A DNA stretch of 50,508 bases from Porticoccus sp. (GCA_002733125.1 NVUM01000004.1:4907-55414), one strand, 5' to 3'; shown: positions 1 through 9,889, counted from the stretch's first letter. Notes: generated by a model not told the origin, from the sequence alone. Numbers and translations are program-made.

Positions 1-551
1 CAGCACAAATTGATGAAGCGGCCGTGGCCCTCGGCGACTTTCATGACCACCGCACACATCAGCAGGGCCGTTGTGAGGTTATCGGCAATCGGAGAAATAA
101 CAAAAGCCAGTCCGCCGGTTATCCAGAACAACGACCTGTAACTGAAGCCTTTGCGCACCAACCAGGCCCGCAGTGCATCAAAGACGCGGCGCTCCTCCAG
201 GGCGTTGATATAGGTCATCGCCACCAGCAGGAATAGCATCAGCTCGCTGAATTCCAGCAGGGTATGACGAAATGCACCCTCGGCCTCATTTGGCATGCCG
301 TTGGCAACATAGCTGGTGCCGATCAATACCCAGATAATGCCTGCGGCAACCAGCACGGGTTTCGACTTGCGCAAATGCAGTTTTTCTTCACCCATCACCA
401 GAATGTAAGCCAGCGTAAAAACCACCAGAGCCACCAAGCCGGTCGTTGTGCTGGTTAGGTCGATAGGGCCCGCGGCCGCAAAGGCGGCGGTGGGAAAGAG
501 GAAGAGCAACAGGCTGAATAGCAGTGATTTGACGCAAGCGGTCCGTGTCAT
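1..551 (-). CDS. nhaD: Sodium:proton antiporter NhaD (5' part; 3' end outside window)
   Basis: Translating the minus strand from the ATG at 551 gives an open frame of about 183 codons to the window edge. It begins with a hydrophobic leader ending in FPTAAFAAAG, followed by several membrane segments. The order of segments and the stretch ISPIADNLTTALLM match NhaD antiporters of the ion transporter superfamily, which exchange Na+ (or Li+) for H+ at the inner membrane. A GAGG lies 11 bases before the ATG. The gene is divergent from prfC. The C-terminal half, with the rest of the transport core, is not in the window. Family assignment is from sequence recognition; substrate specificity is inferred. 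Confidence 0.85.
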   Translation of the reverse strand, partial: MTRTACVKSLLFSLLLFLFPTAAFAAAGPIDLTSTTTGLVALVVFTLAYILVMGEEKLHLRKSKPVLVAAGIIWVLIGTSYVANGMPNEAEGAFRHTLLEFSELMLFLLVAMTYINALEERRVFDALRAWLVRKGFSYRSLFWITGGLAFVISPIADNLTTALLMCAVVMKVAEGHGRFINLC

Positions 552-803
552 GTTCAGGAATACCTCGGCATGTGTGGCAGTAATGGTTGGGGTCGTGAGG
601 AGCTCTTCCAGGGTACGCCGCTGGCGCGTGCGATCCGGCGGGAAGGTGGGCGACTTTACCAGAAATGATCGATTGATTCATCGTCCGAAGAGGCGTTTTT
701 TTGCCCGCAGACAGCCATCTGGCTGATTGGCTGTGGCTGTTTAACAAACTTTTGATGCAGATCAGCCTGGTTCTGCATCCCCTGGTAAAAAGTTGATGTC
801 TTT

Positions 804-880
804 TGTTGGTTGTTGGTTGTTGGTTGTTGGTTGTTGGTTGTTGGTTGTTGGTTGTTGGTTGTTGGTTGTTGGTTGTTGGT
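804..880. repeat. Perfect tandem heptamer array, 11 copies of TGTTGGT
   Basis: Eleven exact head-to-tail copies of the 7-mer TGTTGGT run from 804 to 880 with no interruption. They sit in the 515-base spacer between the divergent genes nhaD (start 551) and prfC (start 1067). The unit has no stop codon in any frame on either strand, so spurious ORFs run through it. Nothing else in the 552-1066 spacer could be identified with confidence. Perfect short arrays of this kind are prone to copy-number change by slipped-strand mispairing. Confidence 0.97.
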
Positions 881-1066
881 GTTTTGAGTTGCCCCGGGAA
901 TGGCCGGGTGCGAAGTGTTGCTGTTATTGTCTGAAAACCCTGTTATTCCTCTGCTCAATTTATCATCCCTTTCGTTTATAGCGGAGGGGCATTCAGATAC
1001 AATGGGGGGCTTTTTATTGTTTAGAAAACGCTTTAATTAACCGGTCACAGGCAGGAATCAAGCAGT

Positions 1067-2653
1067 ATGGGTGATAGCAGTTTATCCAATGAAATCAATA
1101 AGAGGCGTACGTTTGCTATCATATCGCACCCCGATGCCGGCAAAACCACCATCACCGAGAAGCTGCTTTTATTCGGCAACCTGATTCAGGTGGCGGGTAC
1201 CGTGAAAGGTAAAAAAGGCGATCGCCAGGCGACTTCCGACTGGATGCAGATGGAGAAGGAGCGGGGGATTTCCGTCACTTCATCGGTGATGCAGTTTCCC
1301 TATCGGGATGCCATGGTCAATCTGCTGGATACCCCCGGCCACGAAGACTTCTCCGAGGATACCTATCGGACGCTCACGGCGGTGGATTCGGCACTGATGG
1401 TGATTGACGGTGCCAAGGGTGTTGAAGCCCGCACCATCAAATTGATGGATGTCTGCCGACTGCGGGACACGCCCATCATTTCTTTTGTCAACAAAATGGA
1501 CCGCGACATTCGCGACCCTGTCGATTTGCTGGATGAAATTGAAGCGGTCTTGAAAATTACCGGCGCACCGATTAACTGGCCCATTGGCATGGGACCGGAT
1601 TTCAAAGGCGTGTATAACCTTTATACCGATATGATCCACGTGTTTAGACCGGGGCAGGGGCATACCATTCCGGAGGACATTCAGATTGTCGGAATTGACT
1701 CCGATGAAGCCACAGAATTGTTGGGTTATTACGTGGATGATATCCGCGAGCAAATCGAGTTGGTGCGCGGTGCGACCCACCAGTTCGATCTCGAGATGTT
1801 TCTCGCCGGGCAAATGACGCCGGTGTTCTTCGGTACCGCCCTGTCAAACTTCGGTGTCCGGGAAATGCTGGACCATTTCGTGCAGTGGGCACCACCGCCG
1901 CAACCCCGCGGTGCGGTGGAGCGGGTGGTGGAACCCGATGAGCAGCAGTTCTCCGGCTTCGTATTCAAAATTCAGGCGAACATGGACCCTAGGCACCGGG
2001 ATCGCATCGCTTTCATGCGGCTCTGTTCCGGTAAATATACCCAGGGCATGAAGATGCGCCACGTGCGTCTGGGCAAGGAAGTCCGCATTGCCGATGCAGT
2101 GGGCTTCAAGGCTGGCGAGCGAATTGCCGTGGAGGAGGCGGTGGCCGGGGATATTATCGGTCTGCATAATCACGGCACCATCCAGATAGGTGATACTTTC
2201 ACCGCGGGCGAAGATCTTAAATTTACCGGTGTCCCCCATTTTGCACCGGAATTGTTCCGGCGTATCCGCCTGCGCGATCCGATGAAAATGAAGCAACTCC
2301 AGAAAGGCCTGCAGCAGCTGTCGGAAGAGGGCAGTACCCAGGTATTCTTCCCGATCCAGAGCAACGACATCGTGGTCGGCGCAGTGGGCCAGTTGCAGTT
2401 CGACGTGGTGACTTATCGCCTCAAGGACGAGTACGGGGTGGAGGCGGTCTATGAGCCGGTCAATGTTTATACGGCTCGCTGGATTGAATCCGACGACAAG
2501 AAAAAAATCGACGAGCTGAAGCGCAAGGTGCCAGAGGGCATTGCAGTGGATGGTGGAGGCCATCTCACCTATCTGGCTTCCACCCGGGTCAATCTGTCAC
2601 TGACCGTCGAGCGCTATCCCGAGATTGACTTCAGGGCAACCCGGGAGCTCTGA
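1067..2653 (+). CDS. prfC: Peptide chain release factor 3 (RF3)
   Basis: This 528-residue translational GTPase recycles RF1/RF2 from the ribosome after termination. The G1 loop HPDAGKTT is at residues 21-28, switch region ERGISV at 65-70, G3 DTPGH at 88-92 and G4 NKMD at 142-145. These are followed by the EF-Tu-like beta-barrel and the RF3 C-terminal domain. The length is the normal 526-530 for RF3 and distinguishes it from EF-G. The start ATG is preceded by AGGA about 12 bases upstream. It is monocistronic as far as can be seen, transcribed away from nhaD. Confidence 0.97.
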   Translation: MGDSSLSNEINKRRTFAIISHPDAGKTTITEKLLLFGNLIQVAGTVKGKKGDRQATSDWMQMEKERGISVTSSVMQFPYRDAMVNLLDTPGHEDFSEDTYRTLTAVDSALMVIDGAKGVEARTIKLMDVCRLRDTPIISFVNKMDRDIRDPVDLLDEIEAVLKITGAPINWPIGMGPDFKGVYNLYTDMIHVFRPGQGHTIPEDIQIVGIDSDEATELLGYYVDDIREQIELVRGATHQFDLEMFLAGQMTPVFFGTALSNFGVREMLDHFVQWAPPPQPRGAVERVVEPDEQQFSGFVFKIQANMDPRHRDRIAFMRLCSGKYTQGMKMRHVRLGKEVRIADAVGFKAGERIAVEEAVAGDIIGLHNHGTIQIGDTFTAGEDLKFTGVPHFAPELFRRIRLRDPMKMKQLQKGLQQLSEEGSTQVFFPIQSNDIVVGAVGQLQFDVVTYRLKDEYGVEAVYEPVNVYTARWIESDDKKKIDELKRKVPEGIAVDGGGHLTYLASTRVNLSLTVERYPEIDFRATREL

Positions 2654-2773
2654 CAGAGAGGCGTGATTTGGCGTCTTCGAGTGCCCGGGCGTCATTTTTG
2701 ATCAACCCTTAGTCATTGCCCGCCATCACTGGTTGTAATAGTCTGAGTGCCATCGAACGGATGGGGAAATGCC

Positions 2774-3268
2774 ATGGATAACCGCCGCAAAACGGTCGTC
2801 ATCAACAGCCGGTTTCAGTACCAGTATGCGCTGCTCGCAGCCGCAGTTGCCGTCCTGTTGGTCAACCTGACCATTATCGCCCATGCCCTGCTTGCCGGCC
2901 CCCCGGGCCTGCTGCTCGGGGGTTGGAATATTCTGTTGGTGGCGGCGCTGGAAGTGCTGCTGATCGGCGGTGTCTGGTGGGGCAGTCTGGTGTCGAGTAA
3001 TCGTATTGCCGGCCCCGTCTTTGTCCTGGTTCGGCAGGCAGAAGCACTGGCAAGCGGCGATTTTACTGCCAGAATTCGTTTGCGTAAGCGGGATGTTTTT
3101 CAGCCCGAGGCAGAAGCAATCAACCGGAGCTTTGATATCCTGCAATTGCGCCTGCAAAGACTGAAACACCTGGTCGGTGAGTTGGAAAAACTGCCTGCCG
3201 GTGAGTCGGTTGGCCCGGAAAAAATTGCCCAGCTAAAAGCTGAACTCGATCAATTCAAGACAACCTGA
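2774..3268 (+). CDS. Small two-TM HAMP-like membrane protein
   Basis: This 164-residue protein has two membrane segments (about 17-40 and 50-72). They are followed by a segment that looks like a HAMP linker (NRIAGPVFVLVRQAEALASGDF, then a charged RIRLRKRD) and a C-terminal helical or coiled region. There is no kinase, methyl-accepting or cyclase domain after the HAMP, so it is a stand-alone signalling-like membrane protein of unknown role. The ATG at 2774 is preferred over the upstream in-frame start at 2747 because GGGGAAA sits 5 bases before it. The HAMP call is by pattern only. Confidence 0.6.
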   Translation: MDNRRKTVVINSRFQYQYALLAAAVAVLLVNLTIIAHALLAGPPGLLLGGWNILLVAALEVLLIGGVWWGSLVSSNRIAGPVFVLVRQAEALASGDFTARIRLRKRDVFQPEAEAINRSFDILQLRLQRLKHLVGELEKLPAGESVGPEKIAQLKAELDQFKTT

Positions 3269-3310
3269 TGCCATTATCCGCACGAATGCCAGTATCAATA
3301 ACCCGAGGGC

Positions 3311-4093
3311 TTGCCGATTCCGATCCGGCAGGTAACTACCGCGTTGCCTGACCCGTCTGTTTTTCTATTGCTGACTGCCATCGCCTTTGCGGCCGGTTTT
3401 ATTTCCTCCATGGCCGGTGCGGGTGGCATGCTGACTTTGCCGGCCCTGCTCTGGGCAGGGCTGCCGCCTATTACTGCCCTGGCAACCAACAAGGTTCAGA
3501 GTACGCTGGGTACACTCTCCTCGGCCTGGAATTTTTTTCGCAAGGGGCATCTGGAACTGAAACCACTGTTGCCATCCTTTGTGACAGCACTGTTGGGTGC
3601 CTGCCTGGGAACCTGGACAGCACTCAGTGTGGGCAACGAATTACTGGCACTGTTGCTGCCGGTATTGTTGATTGCCATTGGCCTGTATTTCCTGCTGGCA
3701 CCGAAAATGACTGACGAAAACCGTCAGTCTCGCCTGTCCCCGGCACAGTTTGCCTGCACTGCTGCACCCTTAATGGGATTTTATGGCGGTTTTTTTGGAC
3801 CGGGGATGGGGTCGATTTTCCCGTTTCTACTGGTTTGGCTGTTGGGTTATGGTTTACGTAAAGCGACGGCTCAGACCAAGGCCATGGTCCTTTCGGTGAA
3901 CGGCGTGTCGGCCGTGATATTTATAGTCGGTGGCCATGTGGTCTGGTCCCTGGCGATCGCCATGTCTCTGGCACAGGTGGTTGGCGCGCGGTTGGGTTCC
4001 AATCTGGTGATCAGCCGCGGCTCAGCATTGGTTCAGCCGGTAATTATCGCGGTAACCCTGCTGGTGGCATTCAAGCTGTTGGTGCTACCGTGA
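3311..4093 (+). CDS. Sulfite exporter TauE/SafE family permease
   Basis: This 260-residue polytopic membrane protein has the TauE/SafE (DUF81) signature: an N-terminal GFISSMAGAGGMLTLPALL segment, then ATNKVQSTLGTLSS, and a second internal repeat with MGFYGGFFGPGMGSIFPF. Members move sulfite, sulfoacetate or other organic anions; the substrate here is unknown. A stop codon at 3299-3301 leaves TTG at 3311 as the most upstream start; a later TTG (3344) is possible. It overlaps the next gene by GTGA, so the two are probably translationally coupled. Confidence 0.85.
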   Translation: MPIPIRQVTTALPDPSVFLLLTAIAFAAGFISSMAGAGGMLTLPALLWAGLPPITALATNKVQSTLGTLSSAWNFFRKGHLELKPLLPSFVTALLGACLGTWTALSVGNELLALLLPVLLIAIGLYFLLAPKMTDENRQSRLSPAQFACTAAPLMGFYGGFFGPGMGSIFPFLLVWLLGYGLRKATAQTKAMVLSVNGVSAVIFIVGGHVVWSLAIAMSLAQVVGARLGSNLVISRGSALVQPVIIAVTLLVAFKLLVLP

Positions 4094-4419
4094 CCCTGCT
4101 GCTAACGATATTTCTGACATTTGCCGTAGTGCTGGTAGCACTGGTGGTTTTTGTCCGCTTTGGTACGCCCTACTATCTGCTGAAACAGGAGAACCTGGAA
4201 ACCCTGCTCACCCTGATGGTGAAAGGGCGGGCCACGGATTCCGACTGGCAGGTATTTCTGGGCGTACCGATCCGACATAATGAGCGCCTTGAAATGATTC
4301 GTCAGCAATGTGTCGACATCGATCAGCGCGAGTATGTCGGCGGCACGGGGTTTCTGTTGACCAGAAAGGGTATTGACGAAGTGAAGCAGTTGCTCGATGA
4401 ACTCAAGGGGGAGCAATGA
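4090..4419 (+). CDS. Small membrane-anchored protein of unknown function
   Basis: This 109-residue protein has one N-terminal membrane helix (residues about 3-25) and a soluble charged remainder. It starts at GTG 4090, overlapping the TGA of the TauE/SafE gene, and its own stop overlaps the ATG of the following transporter. It is therefore the middle gene of a tightly packed three-gene unit. I do not recognise the family. The coupled position suggests an accessory role for one of the two flanking transporters, but this is inference. Confidence 0.7.
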   Translation: MTLLLTIFLTFAVVLVALVVFVRFGTPYYLLKQENLETLLTLMVKGRATDSDWQVFLGVPIRHNERLEMIRQQCVDIDQREYVGGTGFLLTRKGIDEVKQLLDELKGEQ

Positions 4420-5528
4420 TGAGTGGAGAATTATCACCCATGGCCAAGGGATTGCTGACTGCTGCTGCCTTCGTGGTGGTGGTTGCCGGCCTCAAGGCGG
4501 CAGAAACCGTGTTGGTGCCGTTTCTGTTGTCGGTATTCATTGCACTGATTTTTTCGCCGCTGCTGGCCTGGCTCAAAGCGTGCCGGGTGCCCAATGTGGT
4601 GGCCATCTGCCTGATCATTGCCCTGGTGGTACTGATTGGCTGGCTGATTGGTATTCTGGTGGGTTCGTCCATCAATGACTTCCGAAAAAATCTGCCAGCC
4701 TACCAGGCGGGGCTGCAACAGCTGAGCGGTGGAGTTCTGACCTGGCTGGGGGAGCACGGGGTCAAGCTGGACATGGAACAGATGCGCAACAGTTTTGATC
4801 CCGGCAAGGTCATGCAGTTGGCTGGCAACACCCTGAGCTCGCTCGGCAATGCCATGACCAATGCCTTCCTTATCCTGCTGACCGTGATCTTTATCCTCGC
4901 GGAACAGGTGGGCTTCAGTGAAAAATTGCAGTTGGCCAGAAAGGACAATGGTGCCAGTCGTGACACCATGCAAAAGTTTACCGACAGCGTTAACAGCTAT
5001 CTGGGCATCAAATCGCTGTTGAGCCTGCTCACCGGGGTACTGGTGATGATCTGGTTGTGGATTCTCGGTCTGGATTACCCGGTGATGTGGGGGTTGTTGG
5101 CGTTTCTGCTCAACTTTGTACCGAATATCGGCTCCATTATCGCGGCGGTGCCACCGGTGCTGCTGGCACTGGTTCAACTGAATCCGCTGTTTGCGGGACT
5201 CACTGCCCTCGGCTTTCTCGTGGTGAATGTGCTGGTGGGCAATTTTCTCGAGCCGAGAATCATGGGCCGGGGGCTCAATCTGTCGCCCCTGGTGGTATTT
5301 CTTTCATTGGTCTTCTGGGGTTGGGTGCTTGGCCCGGTCGGTATGTTGCTGTCCATTCCGCTGACCATCATGGTCAAGATTGCCCTGGAAAATGACCCCG
5401 ATACCTACTGGATGGGCGTGATGCTCGGTTCCGGCGAGGGTGCCCCGGTATTGACGAAAGCAGAAGAGCAGCTATCGAAGGAAGCAGATAACAAGGTATC
5501 GACGGACGCGGAAGACAAGCAGCACTGA
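4416..5528 (+). CDS. AI-2E/PerM family transporter
   Basis: This 370-residue protein has about eight membrane segments in the arrangement of the AI-2 exporter (TqsA/PerM, UPF0118) family. Recognisable stretches are ETVLVPFLLSVFIALIFSPL near the N-terminus, YLGIKSLLSLLTGV in the middle and LNFVPNIGSIIAA followed by EPRIMGRGLNLSPLVVFLSL. The C-terminus is hydrophilic. Family members include an autoinducer-2 exporter and Na+-linked permeases; the substrate here cannot be inferred. The ATG at 4416 overlaps the previous TGA and has GGGGGAG just upstream; ATG 4419 is an equally possible start. Confidence 0.88.
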   Translation: MMSGELSPMAKGLLTAAAFVVVVAGLKAAETVLVPFLLSVFIALIFSPLLAWLKACRVPNVVAICLIIALVVLIGWLIGILVGSSINDFRKNLPAYQAGLQQLSGGVLTWLGEHGVKLDMEQMRNSFDPGKVMQLAGNTLSSLGNAMTNAFLILLTVIFILAEQVGFSEKLQLARKDNGASRDTMQKFTDSVNSYLGIKSLLSLLTGVLVMIWLWILGLDYPVMWGLLAFLLNFVPNIGSIIAAVPPVLLALVQLNPLFAGLTALGFLVVNVLVGNFLEPRIMGRGLNLSPLVVFLSLVFWGWVLGPVGMLLSIPLTIMVKIALENDPDTYWMGVMLGSGEGAPVLTKAEEQLSKEADNKVSTDAEDKQH

Positions 5529-5578
5529 GCATCCCGCTCCGGAAAAATATTTCTTGCAACGAAGGGGAGAGAGCGACG

Positions 5579-6241
5579 ATGTCCAATCAAACCATCAGTC
5601 TCACAGACGCACTTCATCAGTACCTGCTGGATGCCTCTCTGAGGGAACCAGAGGTGCTAAAGGCATTGCGCGAGGAAACCGCGACACTCTCCACCGCCAA
5701 CATGCAGATTGCCCCGGAGCAGGGGCAGTTCATGGCCTTATTGGTGCATTTGTGCGGTGCCCGACACATCATTGAAGTGGGGGTCTACACCGGTTACAGC
5801 TCCCTGGCAATGGCGTTGGCTCTGCCCGAGAATGGCCGTTTGCTGGCCTGTGATGTCAGTGAAGAATATACCAATATTGCCCAGCGCTACTGGAGCGAGG
5901 CCGGTGTGAGCAGCAAAATAGACCTGCATCTGGCCCCGGCAATCGAGACCCTGGAAACCCTGCGCAAAGACGGTGCCGCCGGGCGTTTTGACATGGCCTT
6001 TATCGATGCCGATAAAGCGGGTTACGACGCCTATTACGAACACTGCCTGGCGCTGCTGCGCCAGGGCGGCCTGATTGCTGTGGATAACGTGCTGTGGGGC
6101 GGTTCGGTGATCGATCCCGACAAACAGGATGAAGACACCTGTGCTATTCGTGCCTTTAATCAAAAATTGTTGGCCGACCAGCGGGTGGACATCAGCCTGG
6201 TGCCGATTGGCGACGGACTGCTGCTGGCGAGAAAAAGATAG
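5579..6241 (+). CDS. SAM-dependent O-methyltransferase (CCoAOMT/catechol type)
   Basis: This 220-residue class I methyltransferase has the SAM loop EVGVYTGYSS at 66-75, the metal and substrate loop FIDADKAGY from 141 and AVDNVLWGG at 167-175. This order is diagnostic of the divalent-metal-dependent caffeoyl-CoA/catechol O-methyltransferase family. The usual bacterial length is 210-225. The physiological acceptor is not predictable. The ATG follows a GGGGAGAGAG purine tract about 7 bases upstream. It stands alone between the AI-2E transporter and purT. Confidence 0.92.
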   Translation: MSNQTISLTDALHQYLLDASLREPEVLKALREETATLSTANMQIAPEQGQFMALLVHLCGARHIIEVGVYTGYSSLAMALALPENGRLLACDVSEEYTNIAQRYWSEAGVSSKIDLHLAPAIETLETLRKDGAAGRFDMAFIDADKAGYDAYYEHCLALLRQGGLIAVDNVLWGGSVIDPDKQDEDTCAIRAFNQKLLADQRVDISLVPIGDGLLLARKR

Positions 6242-6315
6242 TGCCCGGCGGATTTGATTGTGCAGCTTCTCGATCTGTCTCAGGGGATCGACAGGCTCAC
6301 CGACAGGAGTGATTC

Positions 6316-7497
6316 ATGACAAGCATTGGTACACCGCTCACAACCCATGCCACCCGGGTGATGTTTCTCGGCAGTGGTGAACTCGGCAAGGAGGTGGCGA
6401 TAGAGTTGATGCGCTACGGTTGCGAGGTGATTGCGGTGGATCGCTACGCCAATGCGCCGGCCATGCAGGTGGCCCATCGCAGTCATGTGATCAATATGCT
6501 GGACGGGGAGGCACTGCGCTGGCTGGTGGAGAACGAAAAGCCGCATCTGATCGTGCCGGAAATCGAGGCGATTGCCACGGCCGAGCTGGTGGCGCTCGAA
6601 CAGGAGGGCTGGCAGGTGGTGCCCTCGGCGAGAGCGGTCCACCTCACCATGAACCGCGAAGGCATTCGCCGACTTGCCGCCGAAGAACTGAAACTGGCTA
6701 CCTCGCCCTATCGTTTTGCTGAAACCAGGGCTGAATATGATGCGGCTATCAGGGCGGTAGGGCTGCCCTGCGTGGTCAAACCGATCATGTCTTCTTCAGG
6801 CAAGGGCCAGAGTACCGTCAAAACCGAAAACCAGATCGATGCCGCCTGGGAATACGCCCAATCCGGTGGTCGCAGCGGTCAGGGCAAGGTGATTGTCGAG
6901 GGGTTTGTGGACTTTGATGATGAGATCACGCTGCTCACAGTGCGTCATCGGGATGGTACAAGTTTCTGTGCCCCCATCGGCCATCGTCAGGAAAAAGGCG
7001 ATTATCGCGAGTCCTGGCAGCCCCAGTTTATGGATGCCGCTGTCCTTGAGGAGGCGCAGCGGGTTGCCGCCGCCGTCACCGGCGCTCTGGGTGGCTATGG
7101 CCTGTTTGGGGTAGAACTGTTTATCAAGGGCAATGCCGTCTATTTCAGTGAGGTGTCGCCGCGGCCCCACGATACCGGTCTGGTGACACTGATGTCCCAG
7201 AATCTGTCCGAGTTCGCCATGCACGCCAGGGCCATTCTCGGCTTGCCGATTCCGGTGATCCACCAGCTTGGACCCTGTGCTTCCGCTGTGCTATTGGTGA
7301 CGGGCGAGTCCAGCGACATGCGTTACGGCAACCTGTCTGCAGCGCTGGCCGAGCCGGACACGGAACTGCGCCTGTTCGGTAAACCGGCGGTTCGTGGTGA
7401 ACGACGCCTCGGGGTTGCATTGTCCCGGGATAGCAGCACTGAAGCGGCTGTCGCCAAGGCGCTGCGGGTTATTGGGCAGATCGAGGTAACCCTGTAG
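6316..7497 (+). CDS. purT: Formate-dependent phosphoribosylglycinamide formyltransferase 2
   Basis: This 393-residue ATP-grasp enzyme makes formyl-GAR from GAR, formate and ATP in purine synthesis. The N-terminal nucleotide-fold loop [14 protein letters not shown] is at about 17-30. The ATP-grasp core contains [17 protein letters not shown] and the metal-binding [11 protein letters not shown]. The length matches PurT (about 392). ACAGGAG precedes the ATG. No PurR-like palindrome was recognised in the 74-base upstream gap. Confidence 0.97.
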   Translation: MTSIGTPLTTHATRVMFLGSGELGKEVAIELMRYGCEVIAVDRYANAPAMQVAHRSHVINMLDGEALRWLVENEKPHLIVPEIEAIATAELVALEQEGWQVVPSARAVHLTMNREGIRRLAAEELKLATSPYRFAETRAEYDAAIRAVGLPCVVKPIMSSSGKGQSTVKTENQIDAAWEYAQSGGRSGQGKVIVEGFVDFDDEITLLTVRHRDGTSFCAPIGHRQEKGDYRESWQPQFMDAAVLEEAQRVAAAVTGALGGYGLFGVELFIKGNAVYFSEVSPRPHDTGLVTLMSQNLSEFAMHARAILGLPIPVIHQLGPCASAVLLVTGESSDMRYGNLSAALAEPDTELRLFGKPAVRGERRLGVALSRDSSTEAAVAKALRVIGQIEVTL

Positions 7498-7591
7498 TGA
7501 ATATTACACAAATCAGCGGTTGGGCCTGCCTCTGGCAAACCCGGTTTGTTGTGTTTGTTCGATCCATCAACTGTCGATCCGGAGTATCCCT

Positions 7592-9493
7592 GTGAGTGGC
7601 GTAAACAGCGATCAGTTAATCGTCTTTGCGGTGCTGGCCGCTACCTTGGGTATGTTTGTCTGGAATCGCTGGCGCTACGATATCGTCGCACTGATGGCCC
7701 TGCTGGTGGTGGCGCTGGTGGACATCGTGCCGCCTGATCAGGTCTTTATGGGGCTCGGCCACCCCGCAGTGATTACGGTGGCGGCGGTGCTGGTGTTGAG
7801 TCGCGGGCTGCTCAACGCCGGGGTGGTGGACACCCTGTCCAAGCACCTCATGCGTGCGGGCAATGCGCCCTGGATCCAGGTGGCGGTGTTGACCGGTATC
7901 GTGGCCATCTGCTCCGGTTTTATGAACAATGTCGGTGCGCTGGCGCTGTTTATGCCAGTGGCGGTGTGGATGTCCCGCCAGAGCGGCTTTTCACCCTCCC
8001 TGCTGCTGATGCCATTGGCGTTTGGCTCGCTGCTCGGCGGCATGCTGACCATGATCGGCACCCCGCCCAATATCATCATTGCGTCCTATCGGGCAGAGGC
8101 CGGTGGCATACCTTTTGGCATGTTTGATTTTATGCCAGTGGGGGCGATGGTGACACTGGTTGGGGTCGCCTTTATCGCACTGGTCGGCTGGCGATTAACG
8201 CCCCGGCGTGAAGATCAGGATGACTCGGAATCGTTGTTTGAAATCAGCGCCTATCTGACGGAACTGCGTATTCCGGAGGGCTGCAAATACGCAGGGCAAA
8301 CCCTTCATGACCTGTTGTCCGTCATACAGGACGACTCCGATGTGATGGTAGTGGGCTTGTTCCGCGATGAGCAGCGCCAGGAAATGCCGTCCATTTACAA
8401 GGTGCTGCGGGAGCAGGATATTTTGCTGGTGGAGGCGGACTCGGAAAGCCTCAAGTCACTGATTGACGAGACCGGCCTCGAATTGGCAGAGGGGAGCAGC
8501 AAAGAGGAGAATTTGGCAGATTCATCTAAAGATGAAGATGATGAATTGCAGGTTTCTGTAGAACATGCGCAGGTCGACCGGAACAGCGATGCCGCTGCCG
8601 AAGAAAATACCGATGAGAAATCAAAGGTAAAACCGGGCAAGCTGACACTGGTGGAGGCCATTGTCACACCCGGTTCGGTACTGCTGGGAACAACCGCCAC
8701 CGGGGTTGATTTACGCAAGCGCTTTAGCGTGAATGTGCTCGCTGTAGCCCGGCAGGGCCATCGGTTGCGGCAACGTATTGGCAAAATCCGCTTTGTGGCG
8801 GGGGACATACTGCTGTTGCAGGTTCAGGAAGAGAATATGTCGGCGGCCCTTTCAAGTCTGGGTTGTCTGCCGCTGGCTTCCCGGGGTCTGGAGATAGGCC
8901 GGCCTCGCAAGGTTTTTCTGGCCATTGCAATTTTTGCCATGTCGTTGGTGGTGATAGCCTTGAATCTGGTATCCGCGGCCACTGCGCTGGTGGGCGGTGC
9001 ATTGGTGATGGTGCTGGTGAATCTGGTGCCGCCGGGTGAAATCTACAAAAGTATCGATATGCCGGTAATTGTGTTGCTGGCAGCCATGCTGCCGGTTGGC
9101 AATGCTCTGGAAACCACCGGCGGCTCCCAGTTGATTGCCGACGGTTTATTGAACATTGCCGGCGCTGTGCCGCCGATGGCGACCCTGGCGATACTGATGA
9201 CAGCGGTCATGCTGCTGTCCAATGTGGTCAACAATGCCGCCGCTGCGATTCTGGCTGCACCGGTAGCGATTAACCTTGCTCAGGGTATGCAGGTCTCGGC
9301 GGATCCCTTGCTGATGGCAGTGGCGATTGGTGCCTCCAGCGCCTTTCTGACACCCATCGGACATCAATCCAATACCCTGGTGATGGAGCCGGGTGGTTAT
9401 CAGTTCAGTGACTACTGGCGAATGGGCCTGCCCTTATCCATACTGATTGTTGCCTGTGCCACGCCCATGATCCTCTGGGTCTGGCCACTGTAA
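7592..9493 (+). CDS. SLC13 family carrier with two RCK (TrkA-C) domains
   Basis: This 633-residue membrane protein has an N-terminal block of membrane helices with SGFMNNVGALALFMP and IGTPPNIIIASY. A cytoplasmic middle of two TrkA-C-like domains follows (around ISAYLTELRIPEGCKYAGQTL and TPGSVLLGTTATGVDLRKRF), then a second membrane block with SNVVNNAAAAILAAP and SSAFLTPIGHQSNTLV. This is the DASS/SLC13 layout with regulatory RCK domains; substrates in the family include dicarboxylates, sulfate and other anions. The GTG at 7592 is chosen because GGAG lies 7 bases before it and the upstream in-frame extension from 7520 is not membrane-like. A strongly acidic, low-complexity stretch of about 60 residues separates the two RCK domains. 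Confidence 0.88.
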   Translation: MSGVNSDQLIVFAVLAATLGMFVWNRWRYDIVALMALLVVALVDIVPPDQVFMGLGHPAVITVAAVLVLSRGLLNAGVVDTLSKHLMRAGNAPWIQVAVLTGIVAICSGFMNNVGALALFMPVAVWMSRQSGFSPSLLLMPLAFGSLLGGMLTMIGTPPNIIIASYRAEAGGIPFGMFDFMPVGAMVTLVGVAFIALVGWRLTPRREDQDDSESLFEISAYLTELRIPEGCKYAGQTLHDLLSVIQDDSDVMVVGLFRDEQRQEMPSIYKVLREQDILLVEADSESLKSLIDETGLELAEGSSKEENLADSSKDEDDELQVSVEHAQVDRNSDAAAEENTDEKSKVKPGKLTLVEAIVTPGSVLLGTTATGVDLRKRFSVNVLAVARQGHRLRQRIGKIRFVAGDILLLQVQEENMSAALSSLGCLPLASRGLEIGRPRKVFLAIAIFAMSLVVIALNLVSAATALVGGALVMVLVNLVPPGEIYKSIDMPVIVLLAAMLPVGNALETTGGSQLIADGLLNIAGAVPPMATLAILMTAVMLLSNVVNNAAAAILAAPVAINLAQGMQVSADPLLMAVAIGASSAFLTPIGHQSNTLVMEPGGYQFSDYWRMGLPLSILIVACATPMILWVWPL

Positions 9494-9511
9494 AACAAGG
9501 ACAGGAATATC

Positions 9512-9877
9512 ATGGCGCTTACCGAGATTATTTCCCTGGCGGGATACGCCATCGAAGCTGCCGGTGTGTTGGTGGTGATGATCGGCTCTGTTCTCTCCAC
9601 CATCAATTTCCTGCGGGGTTATCGACATCAGTCGGAGGGCATTGCTTACCGGGTGTATCGCAGGCAGCTGGGGCGTTCGATTATCCTGGGGTTGGAGTTC
9701 CTGATTGCCGGGGACATCATTCGCACCGTGATTGTAGAAACGTCACTGGAGAATGTCGCTGTGCTCGGCCTGATTATTCTGATCCGAACCTTCCTCAGCC
9801 TGACCCTGCACCTTGAAATAGAGGGCCGGTGGCCCTGGCAGCCGGAGGATAAGGGATCCGCACAGAAGGCCAGTTAA
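9512..9877 (+). CDS. DUF1622 family membrane protein
   Basis: This 121-residue protein has three predicted membrane segments and a positively charged loop (RVYRRQLGRSIILGLEFLIAGDIIRT). That pattern fits the DUF1622 family, whose function is unknown. It follows the SLC13 gene by 18 bases with AGGACAGGA upstream, so it is probably co-transcribed with it. The C-terminus EIEGRWPWQ is typical of the family. Confidence 0.82.
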   Translation: MALTEIISLAGYAIEAAGVLVVMIGSVLSTINFLRGYRHQSEGIAYRVYRRQLGRSIILGLEFLIAGDIIRTVIVETSLENVAVLGLIILIRTFLSLTLHLEIEGRWPWQPEDKGSAQKAS

Positions 9878-9889
9878 ACAAAATCTTGT

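Noticed and set aside
388-747. 119-residue minus-strand ORF overlapping the nhaD start
   Set aside because: It is in a different frame from the NhaD membrane protein, whose translation is clearly the real one.
656-958. 100-residue minus-strand ORF with NNQQPTT repeats
   Set aside because: It is open only because the heptamer array has no stop codon in any frame; flanking codons show no conserved domain or ribosome-binding site.
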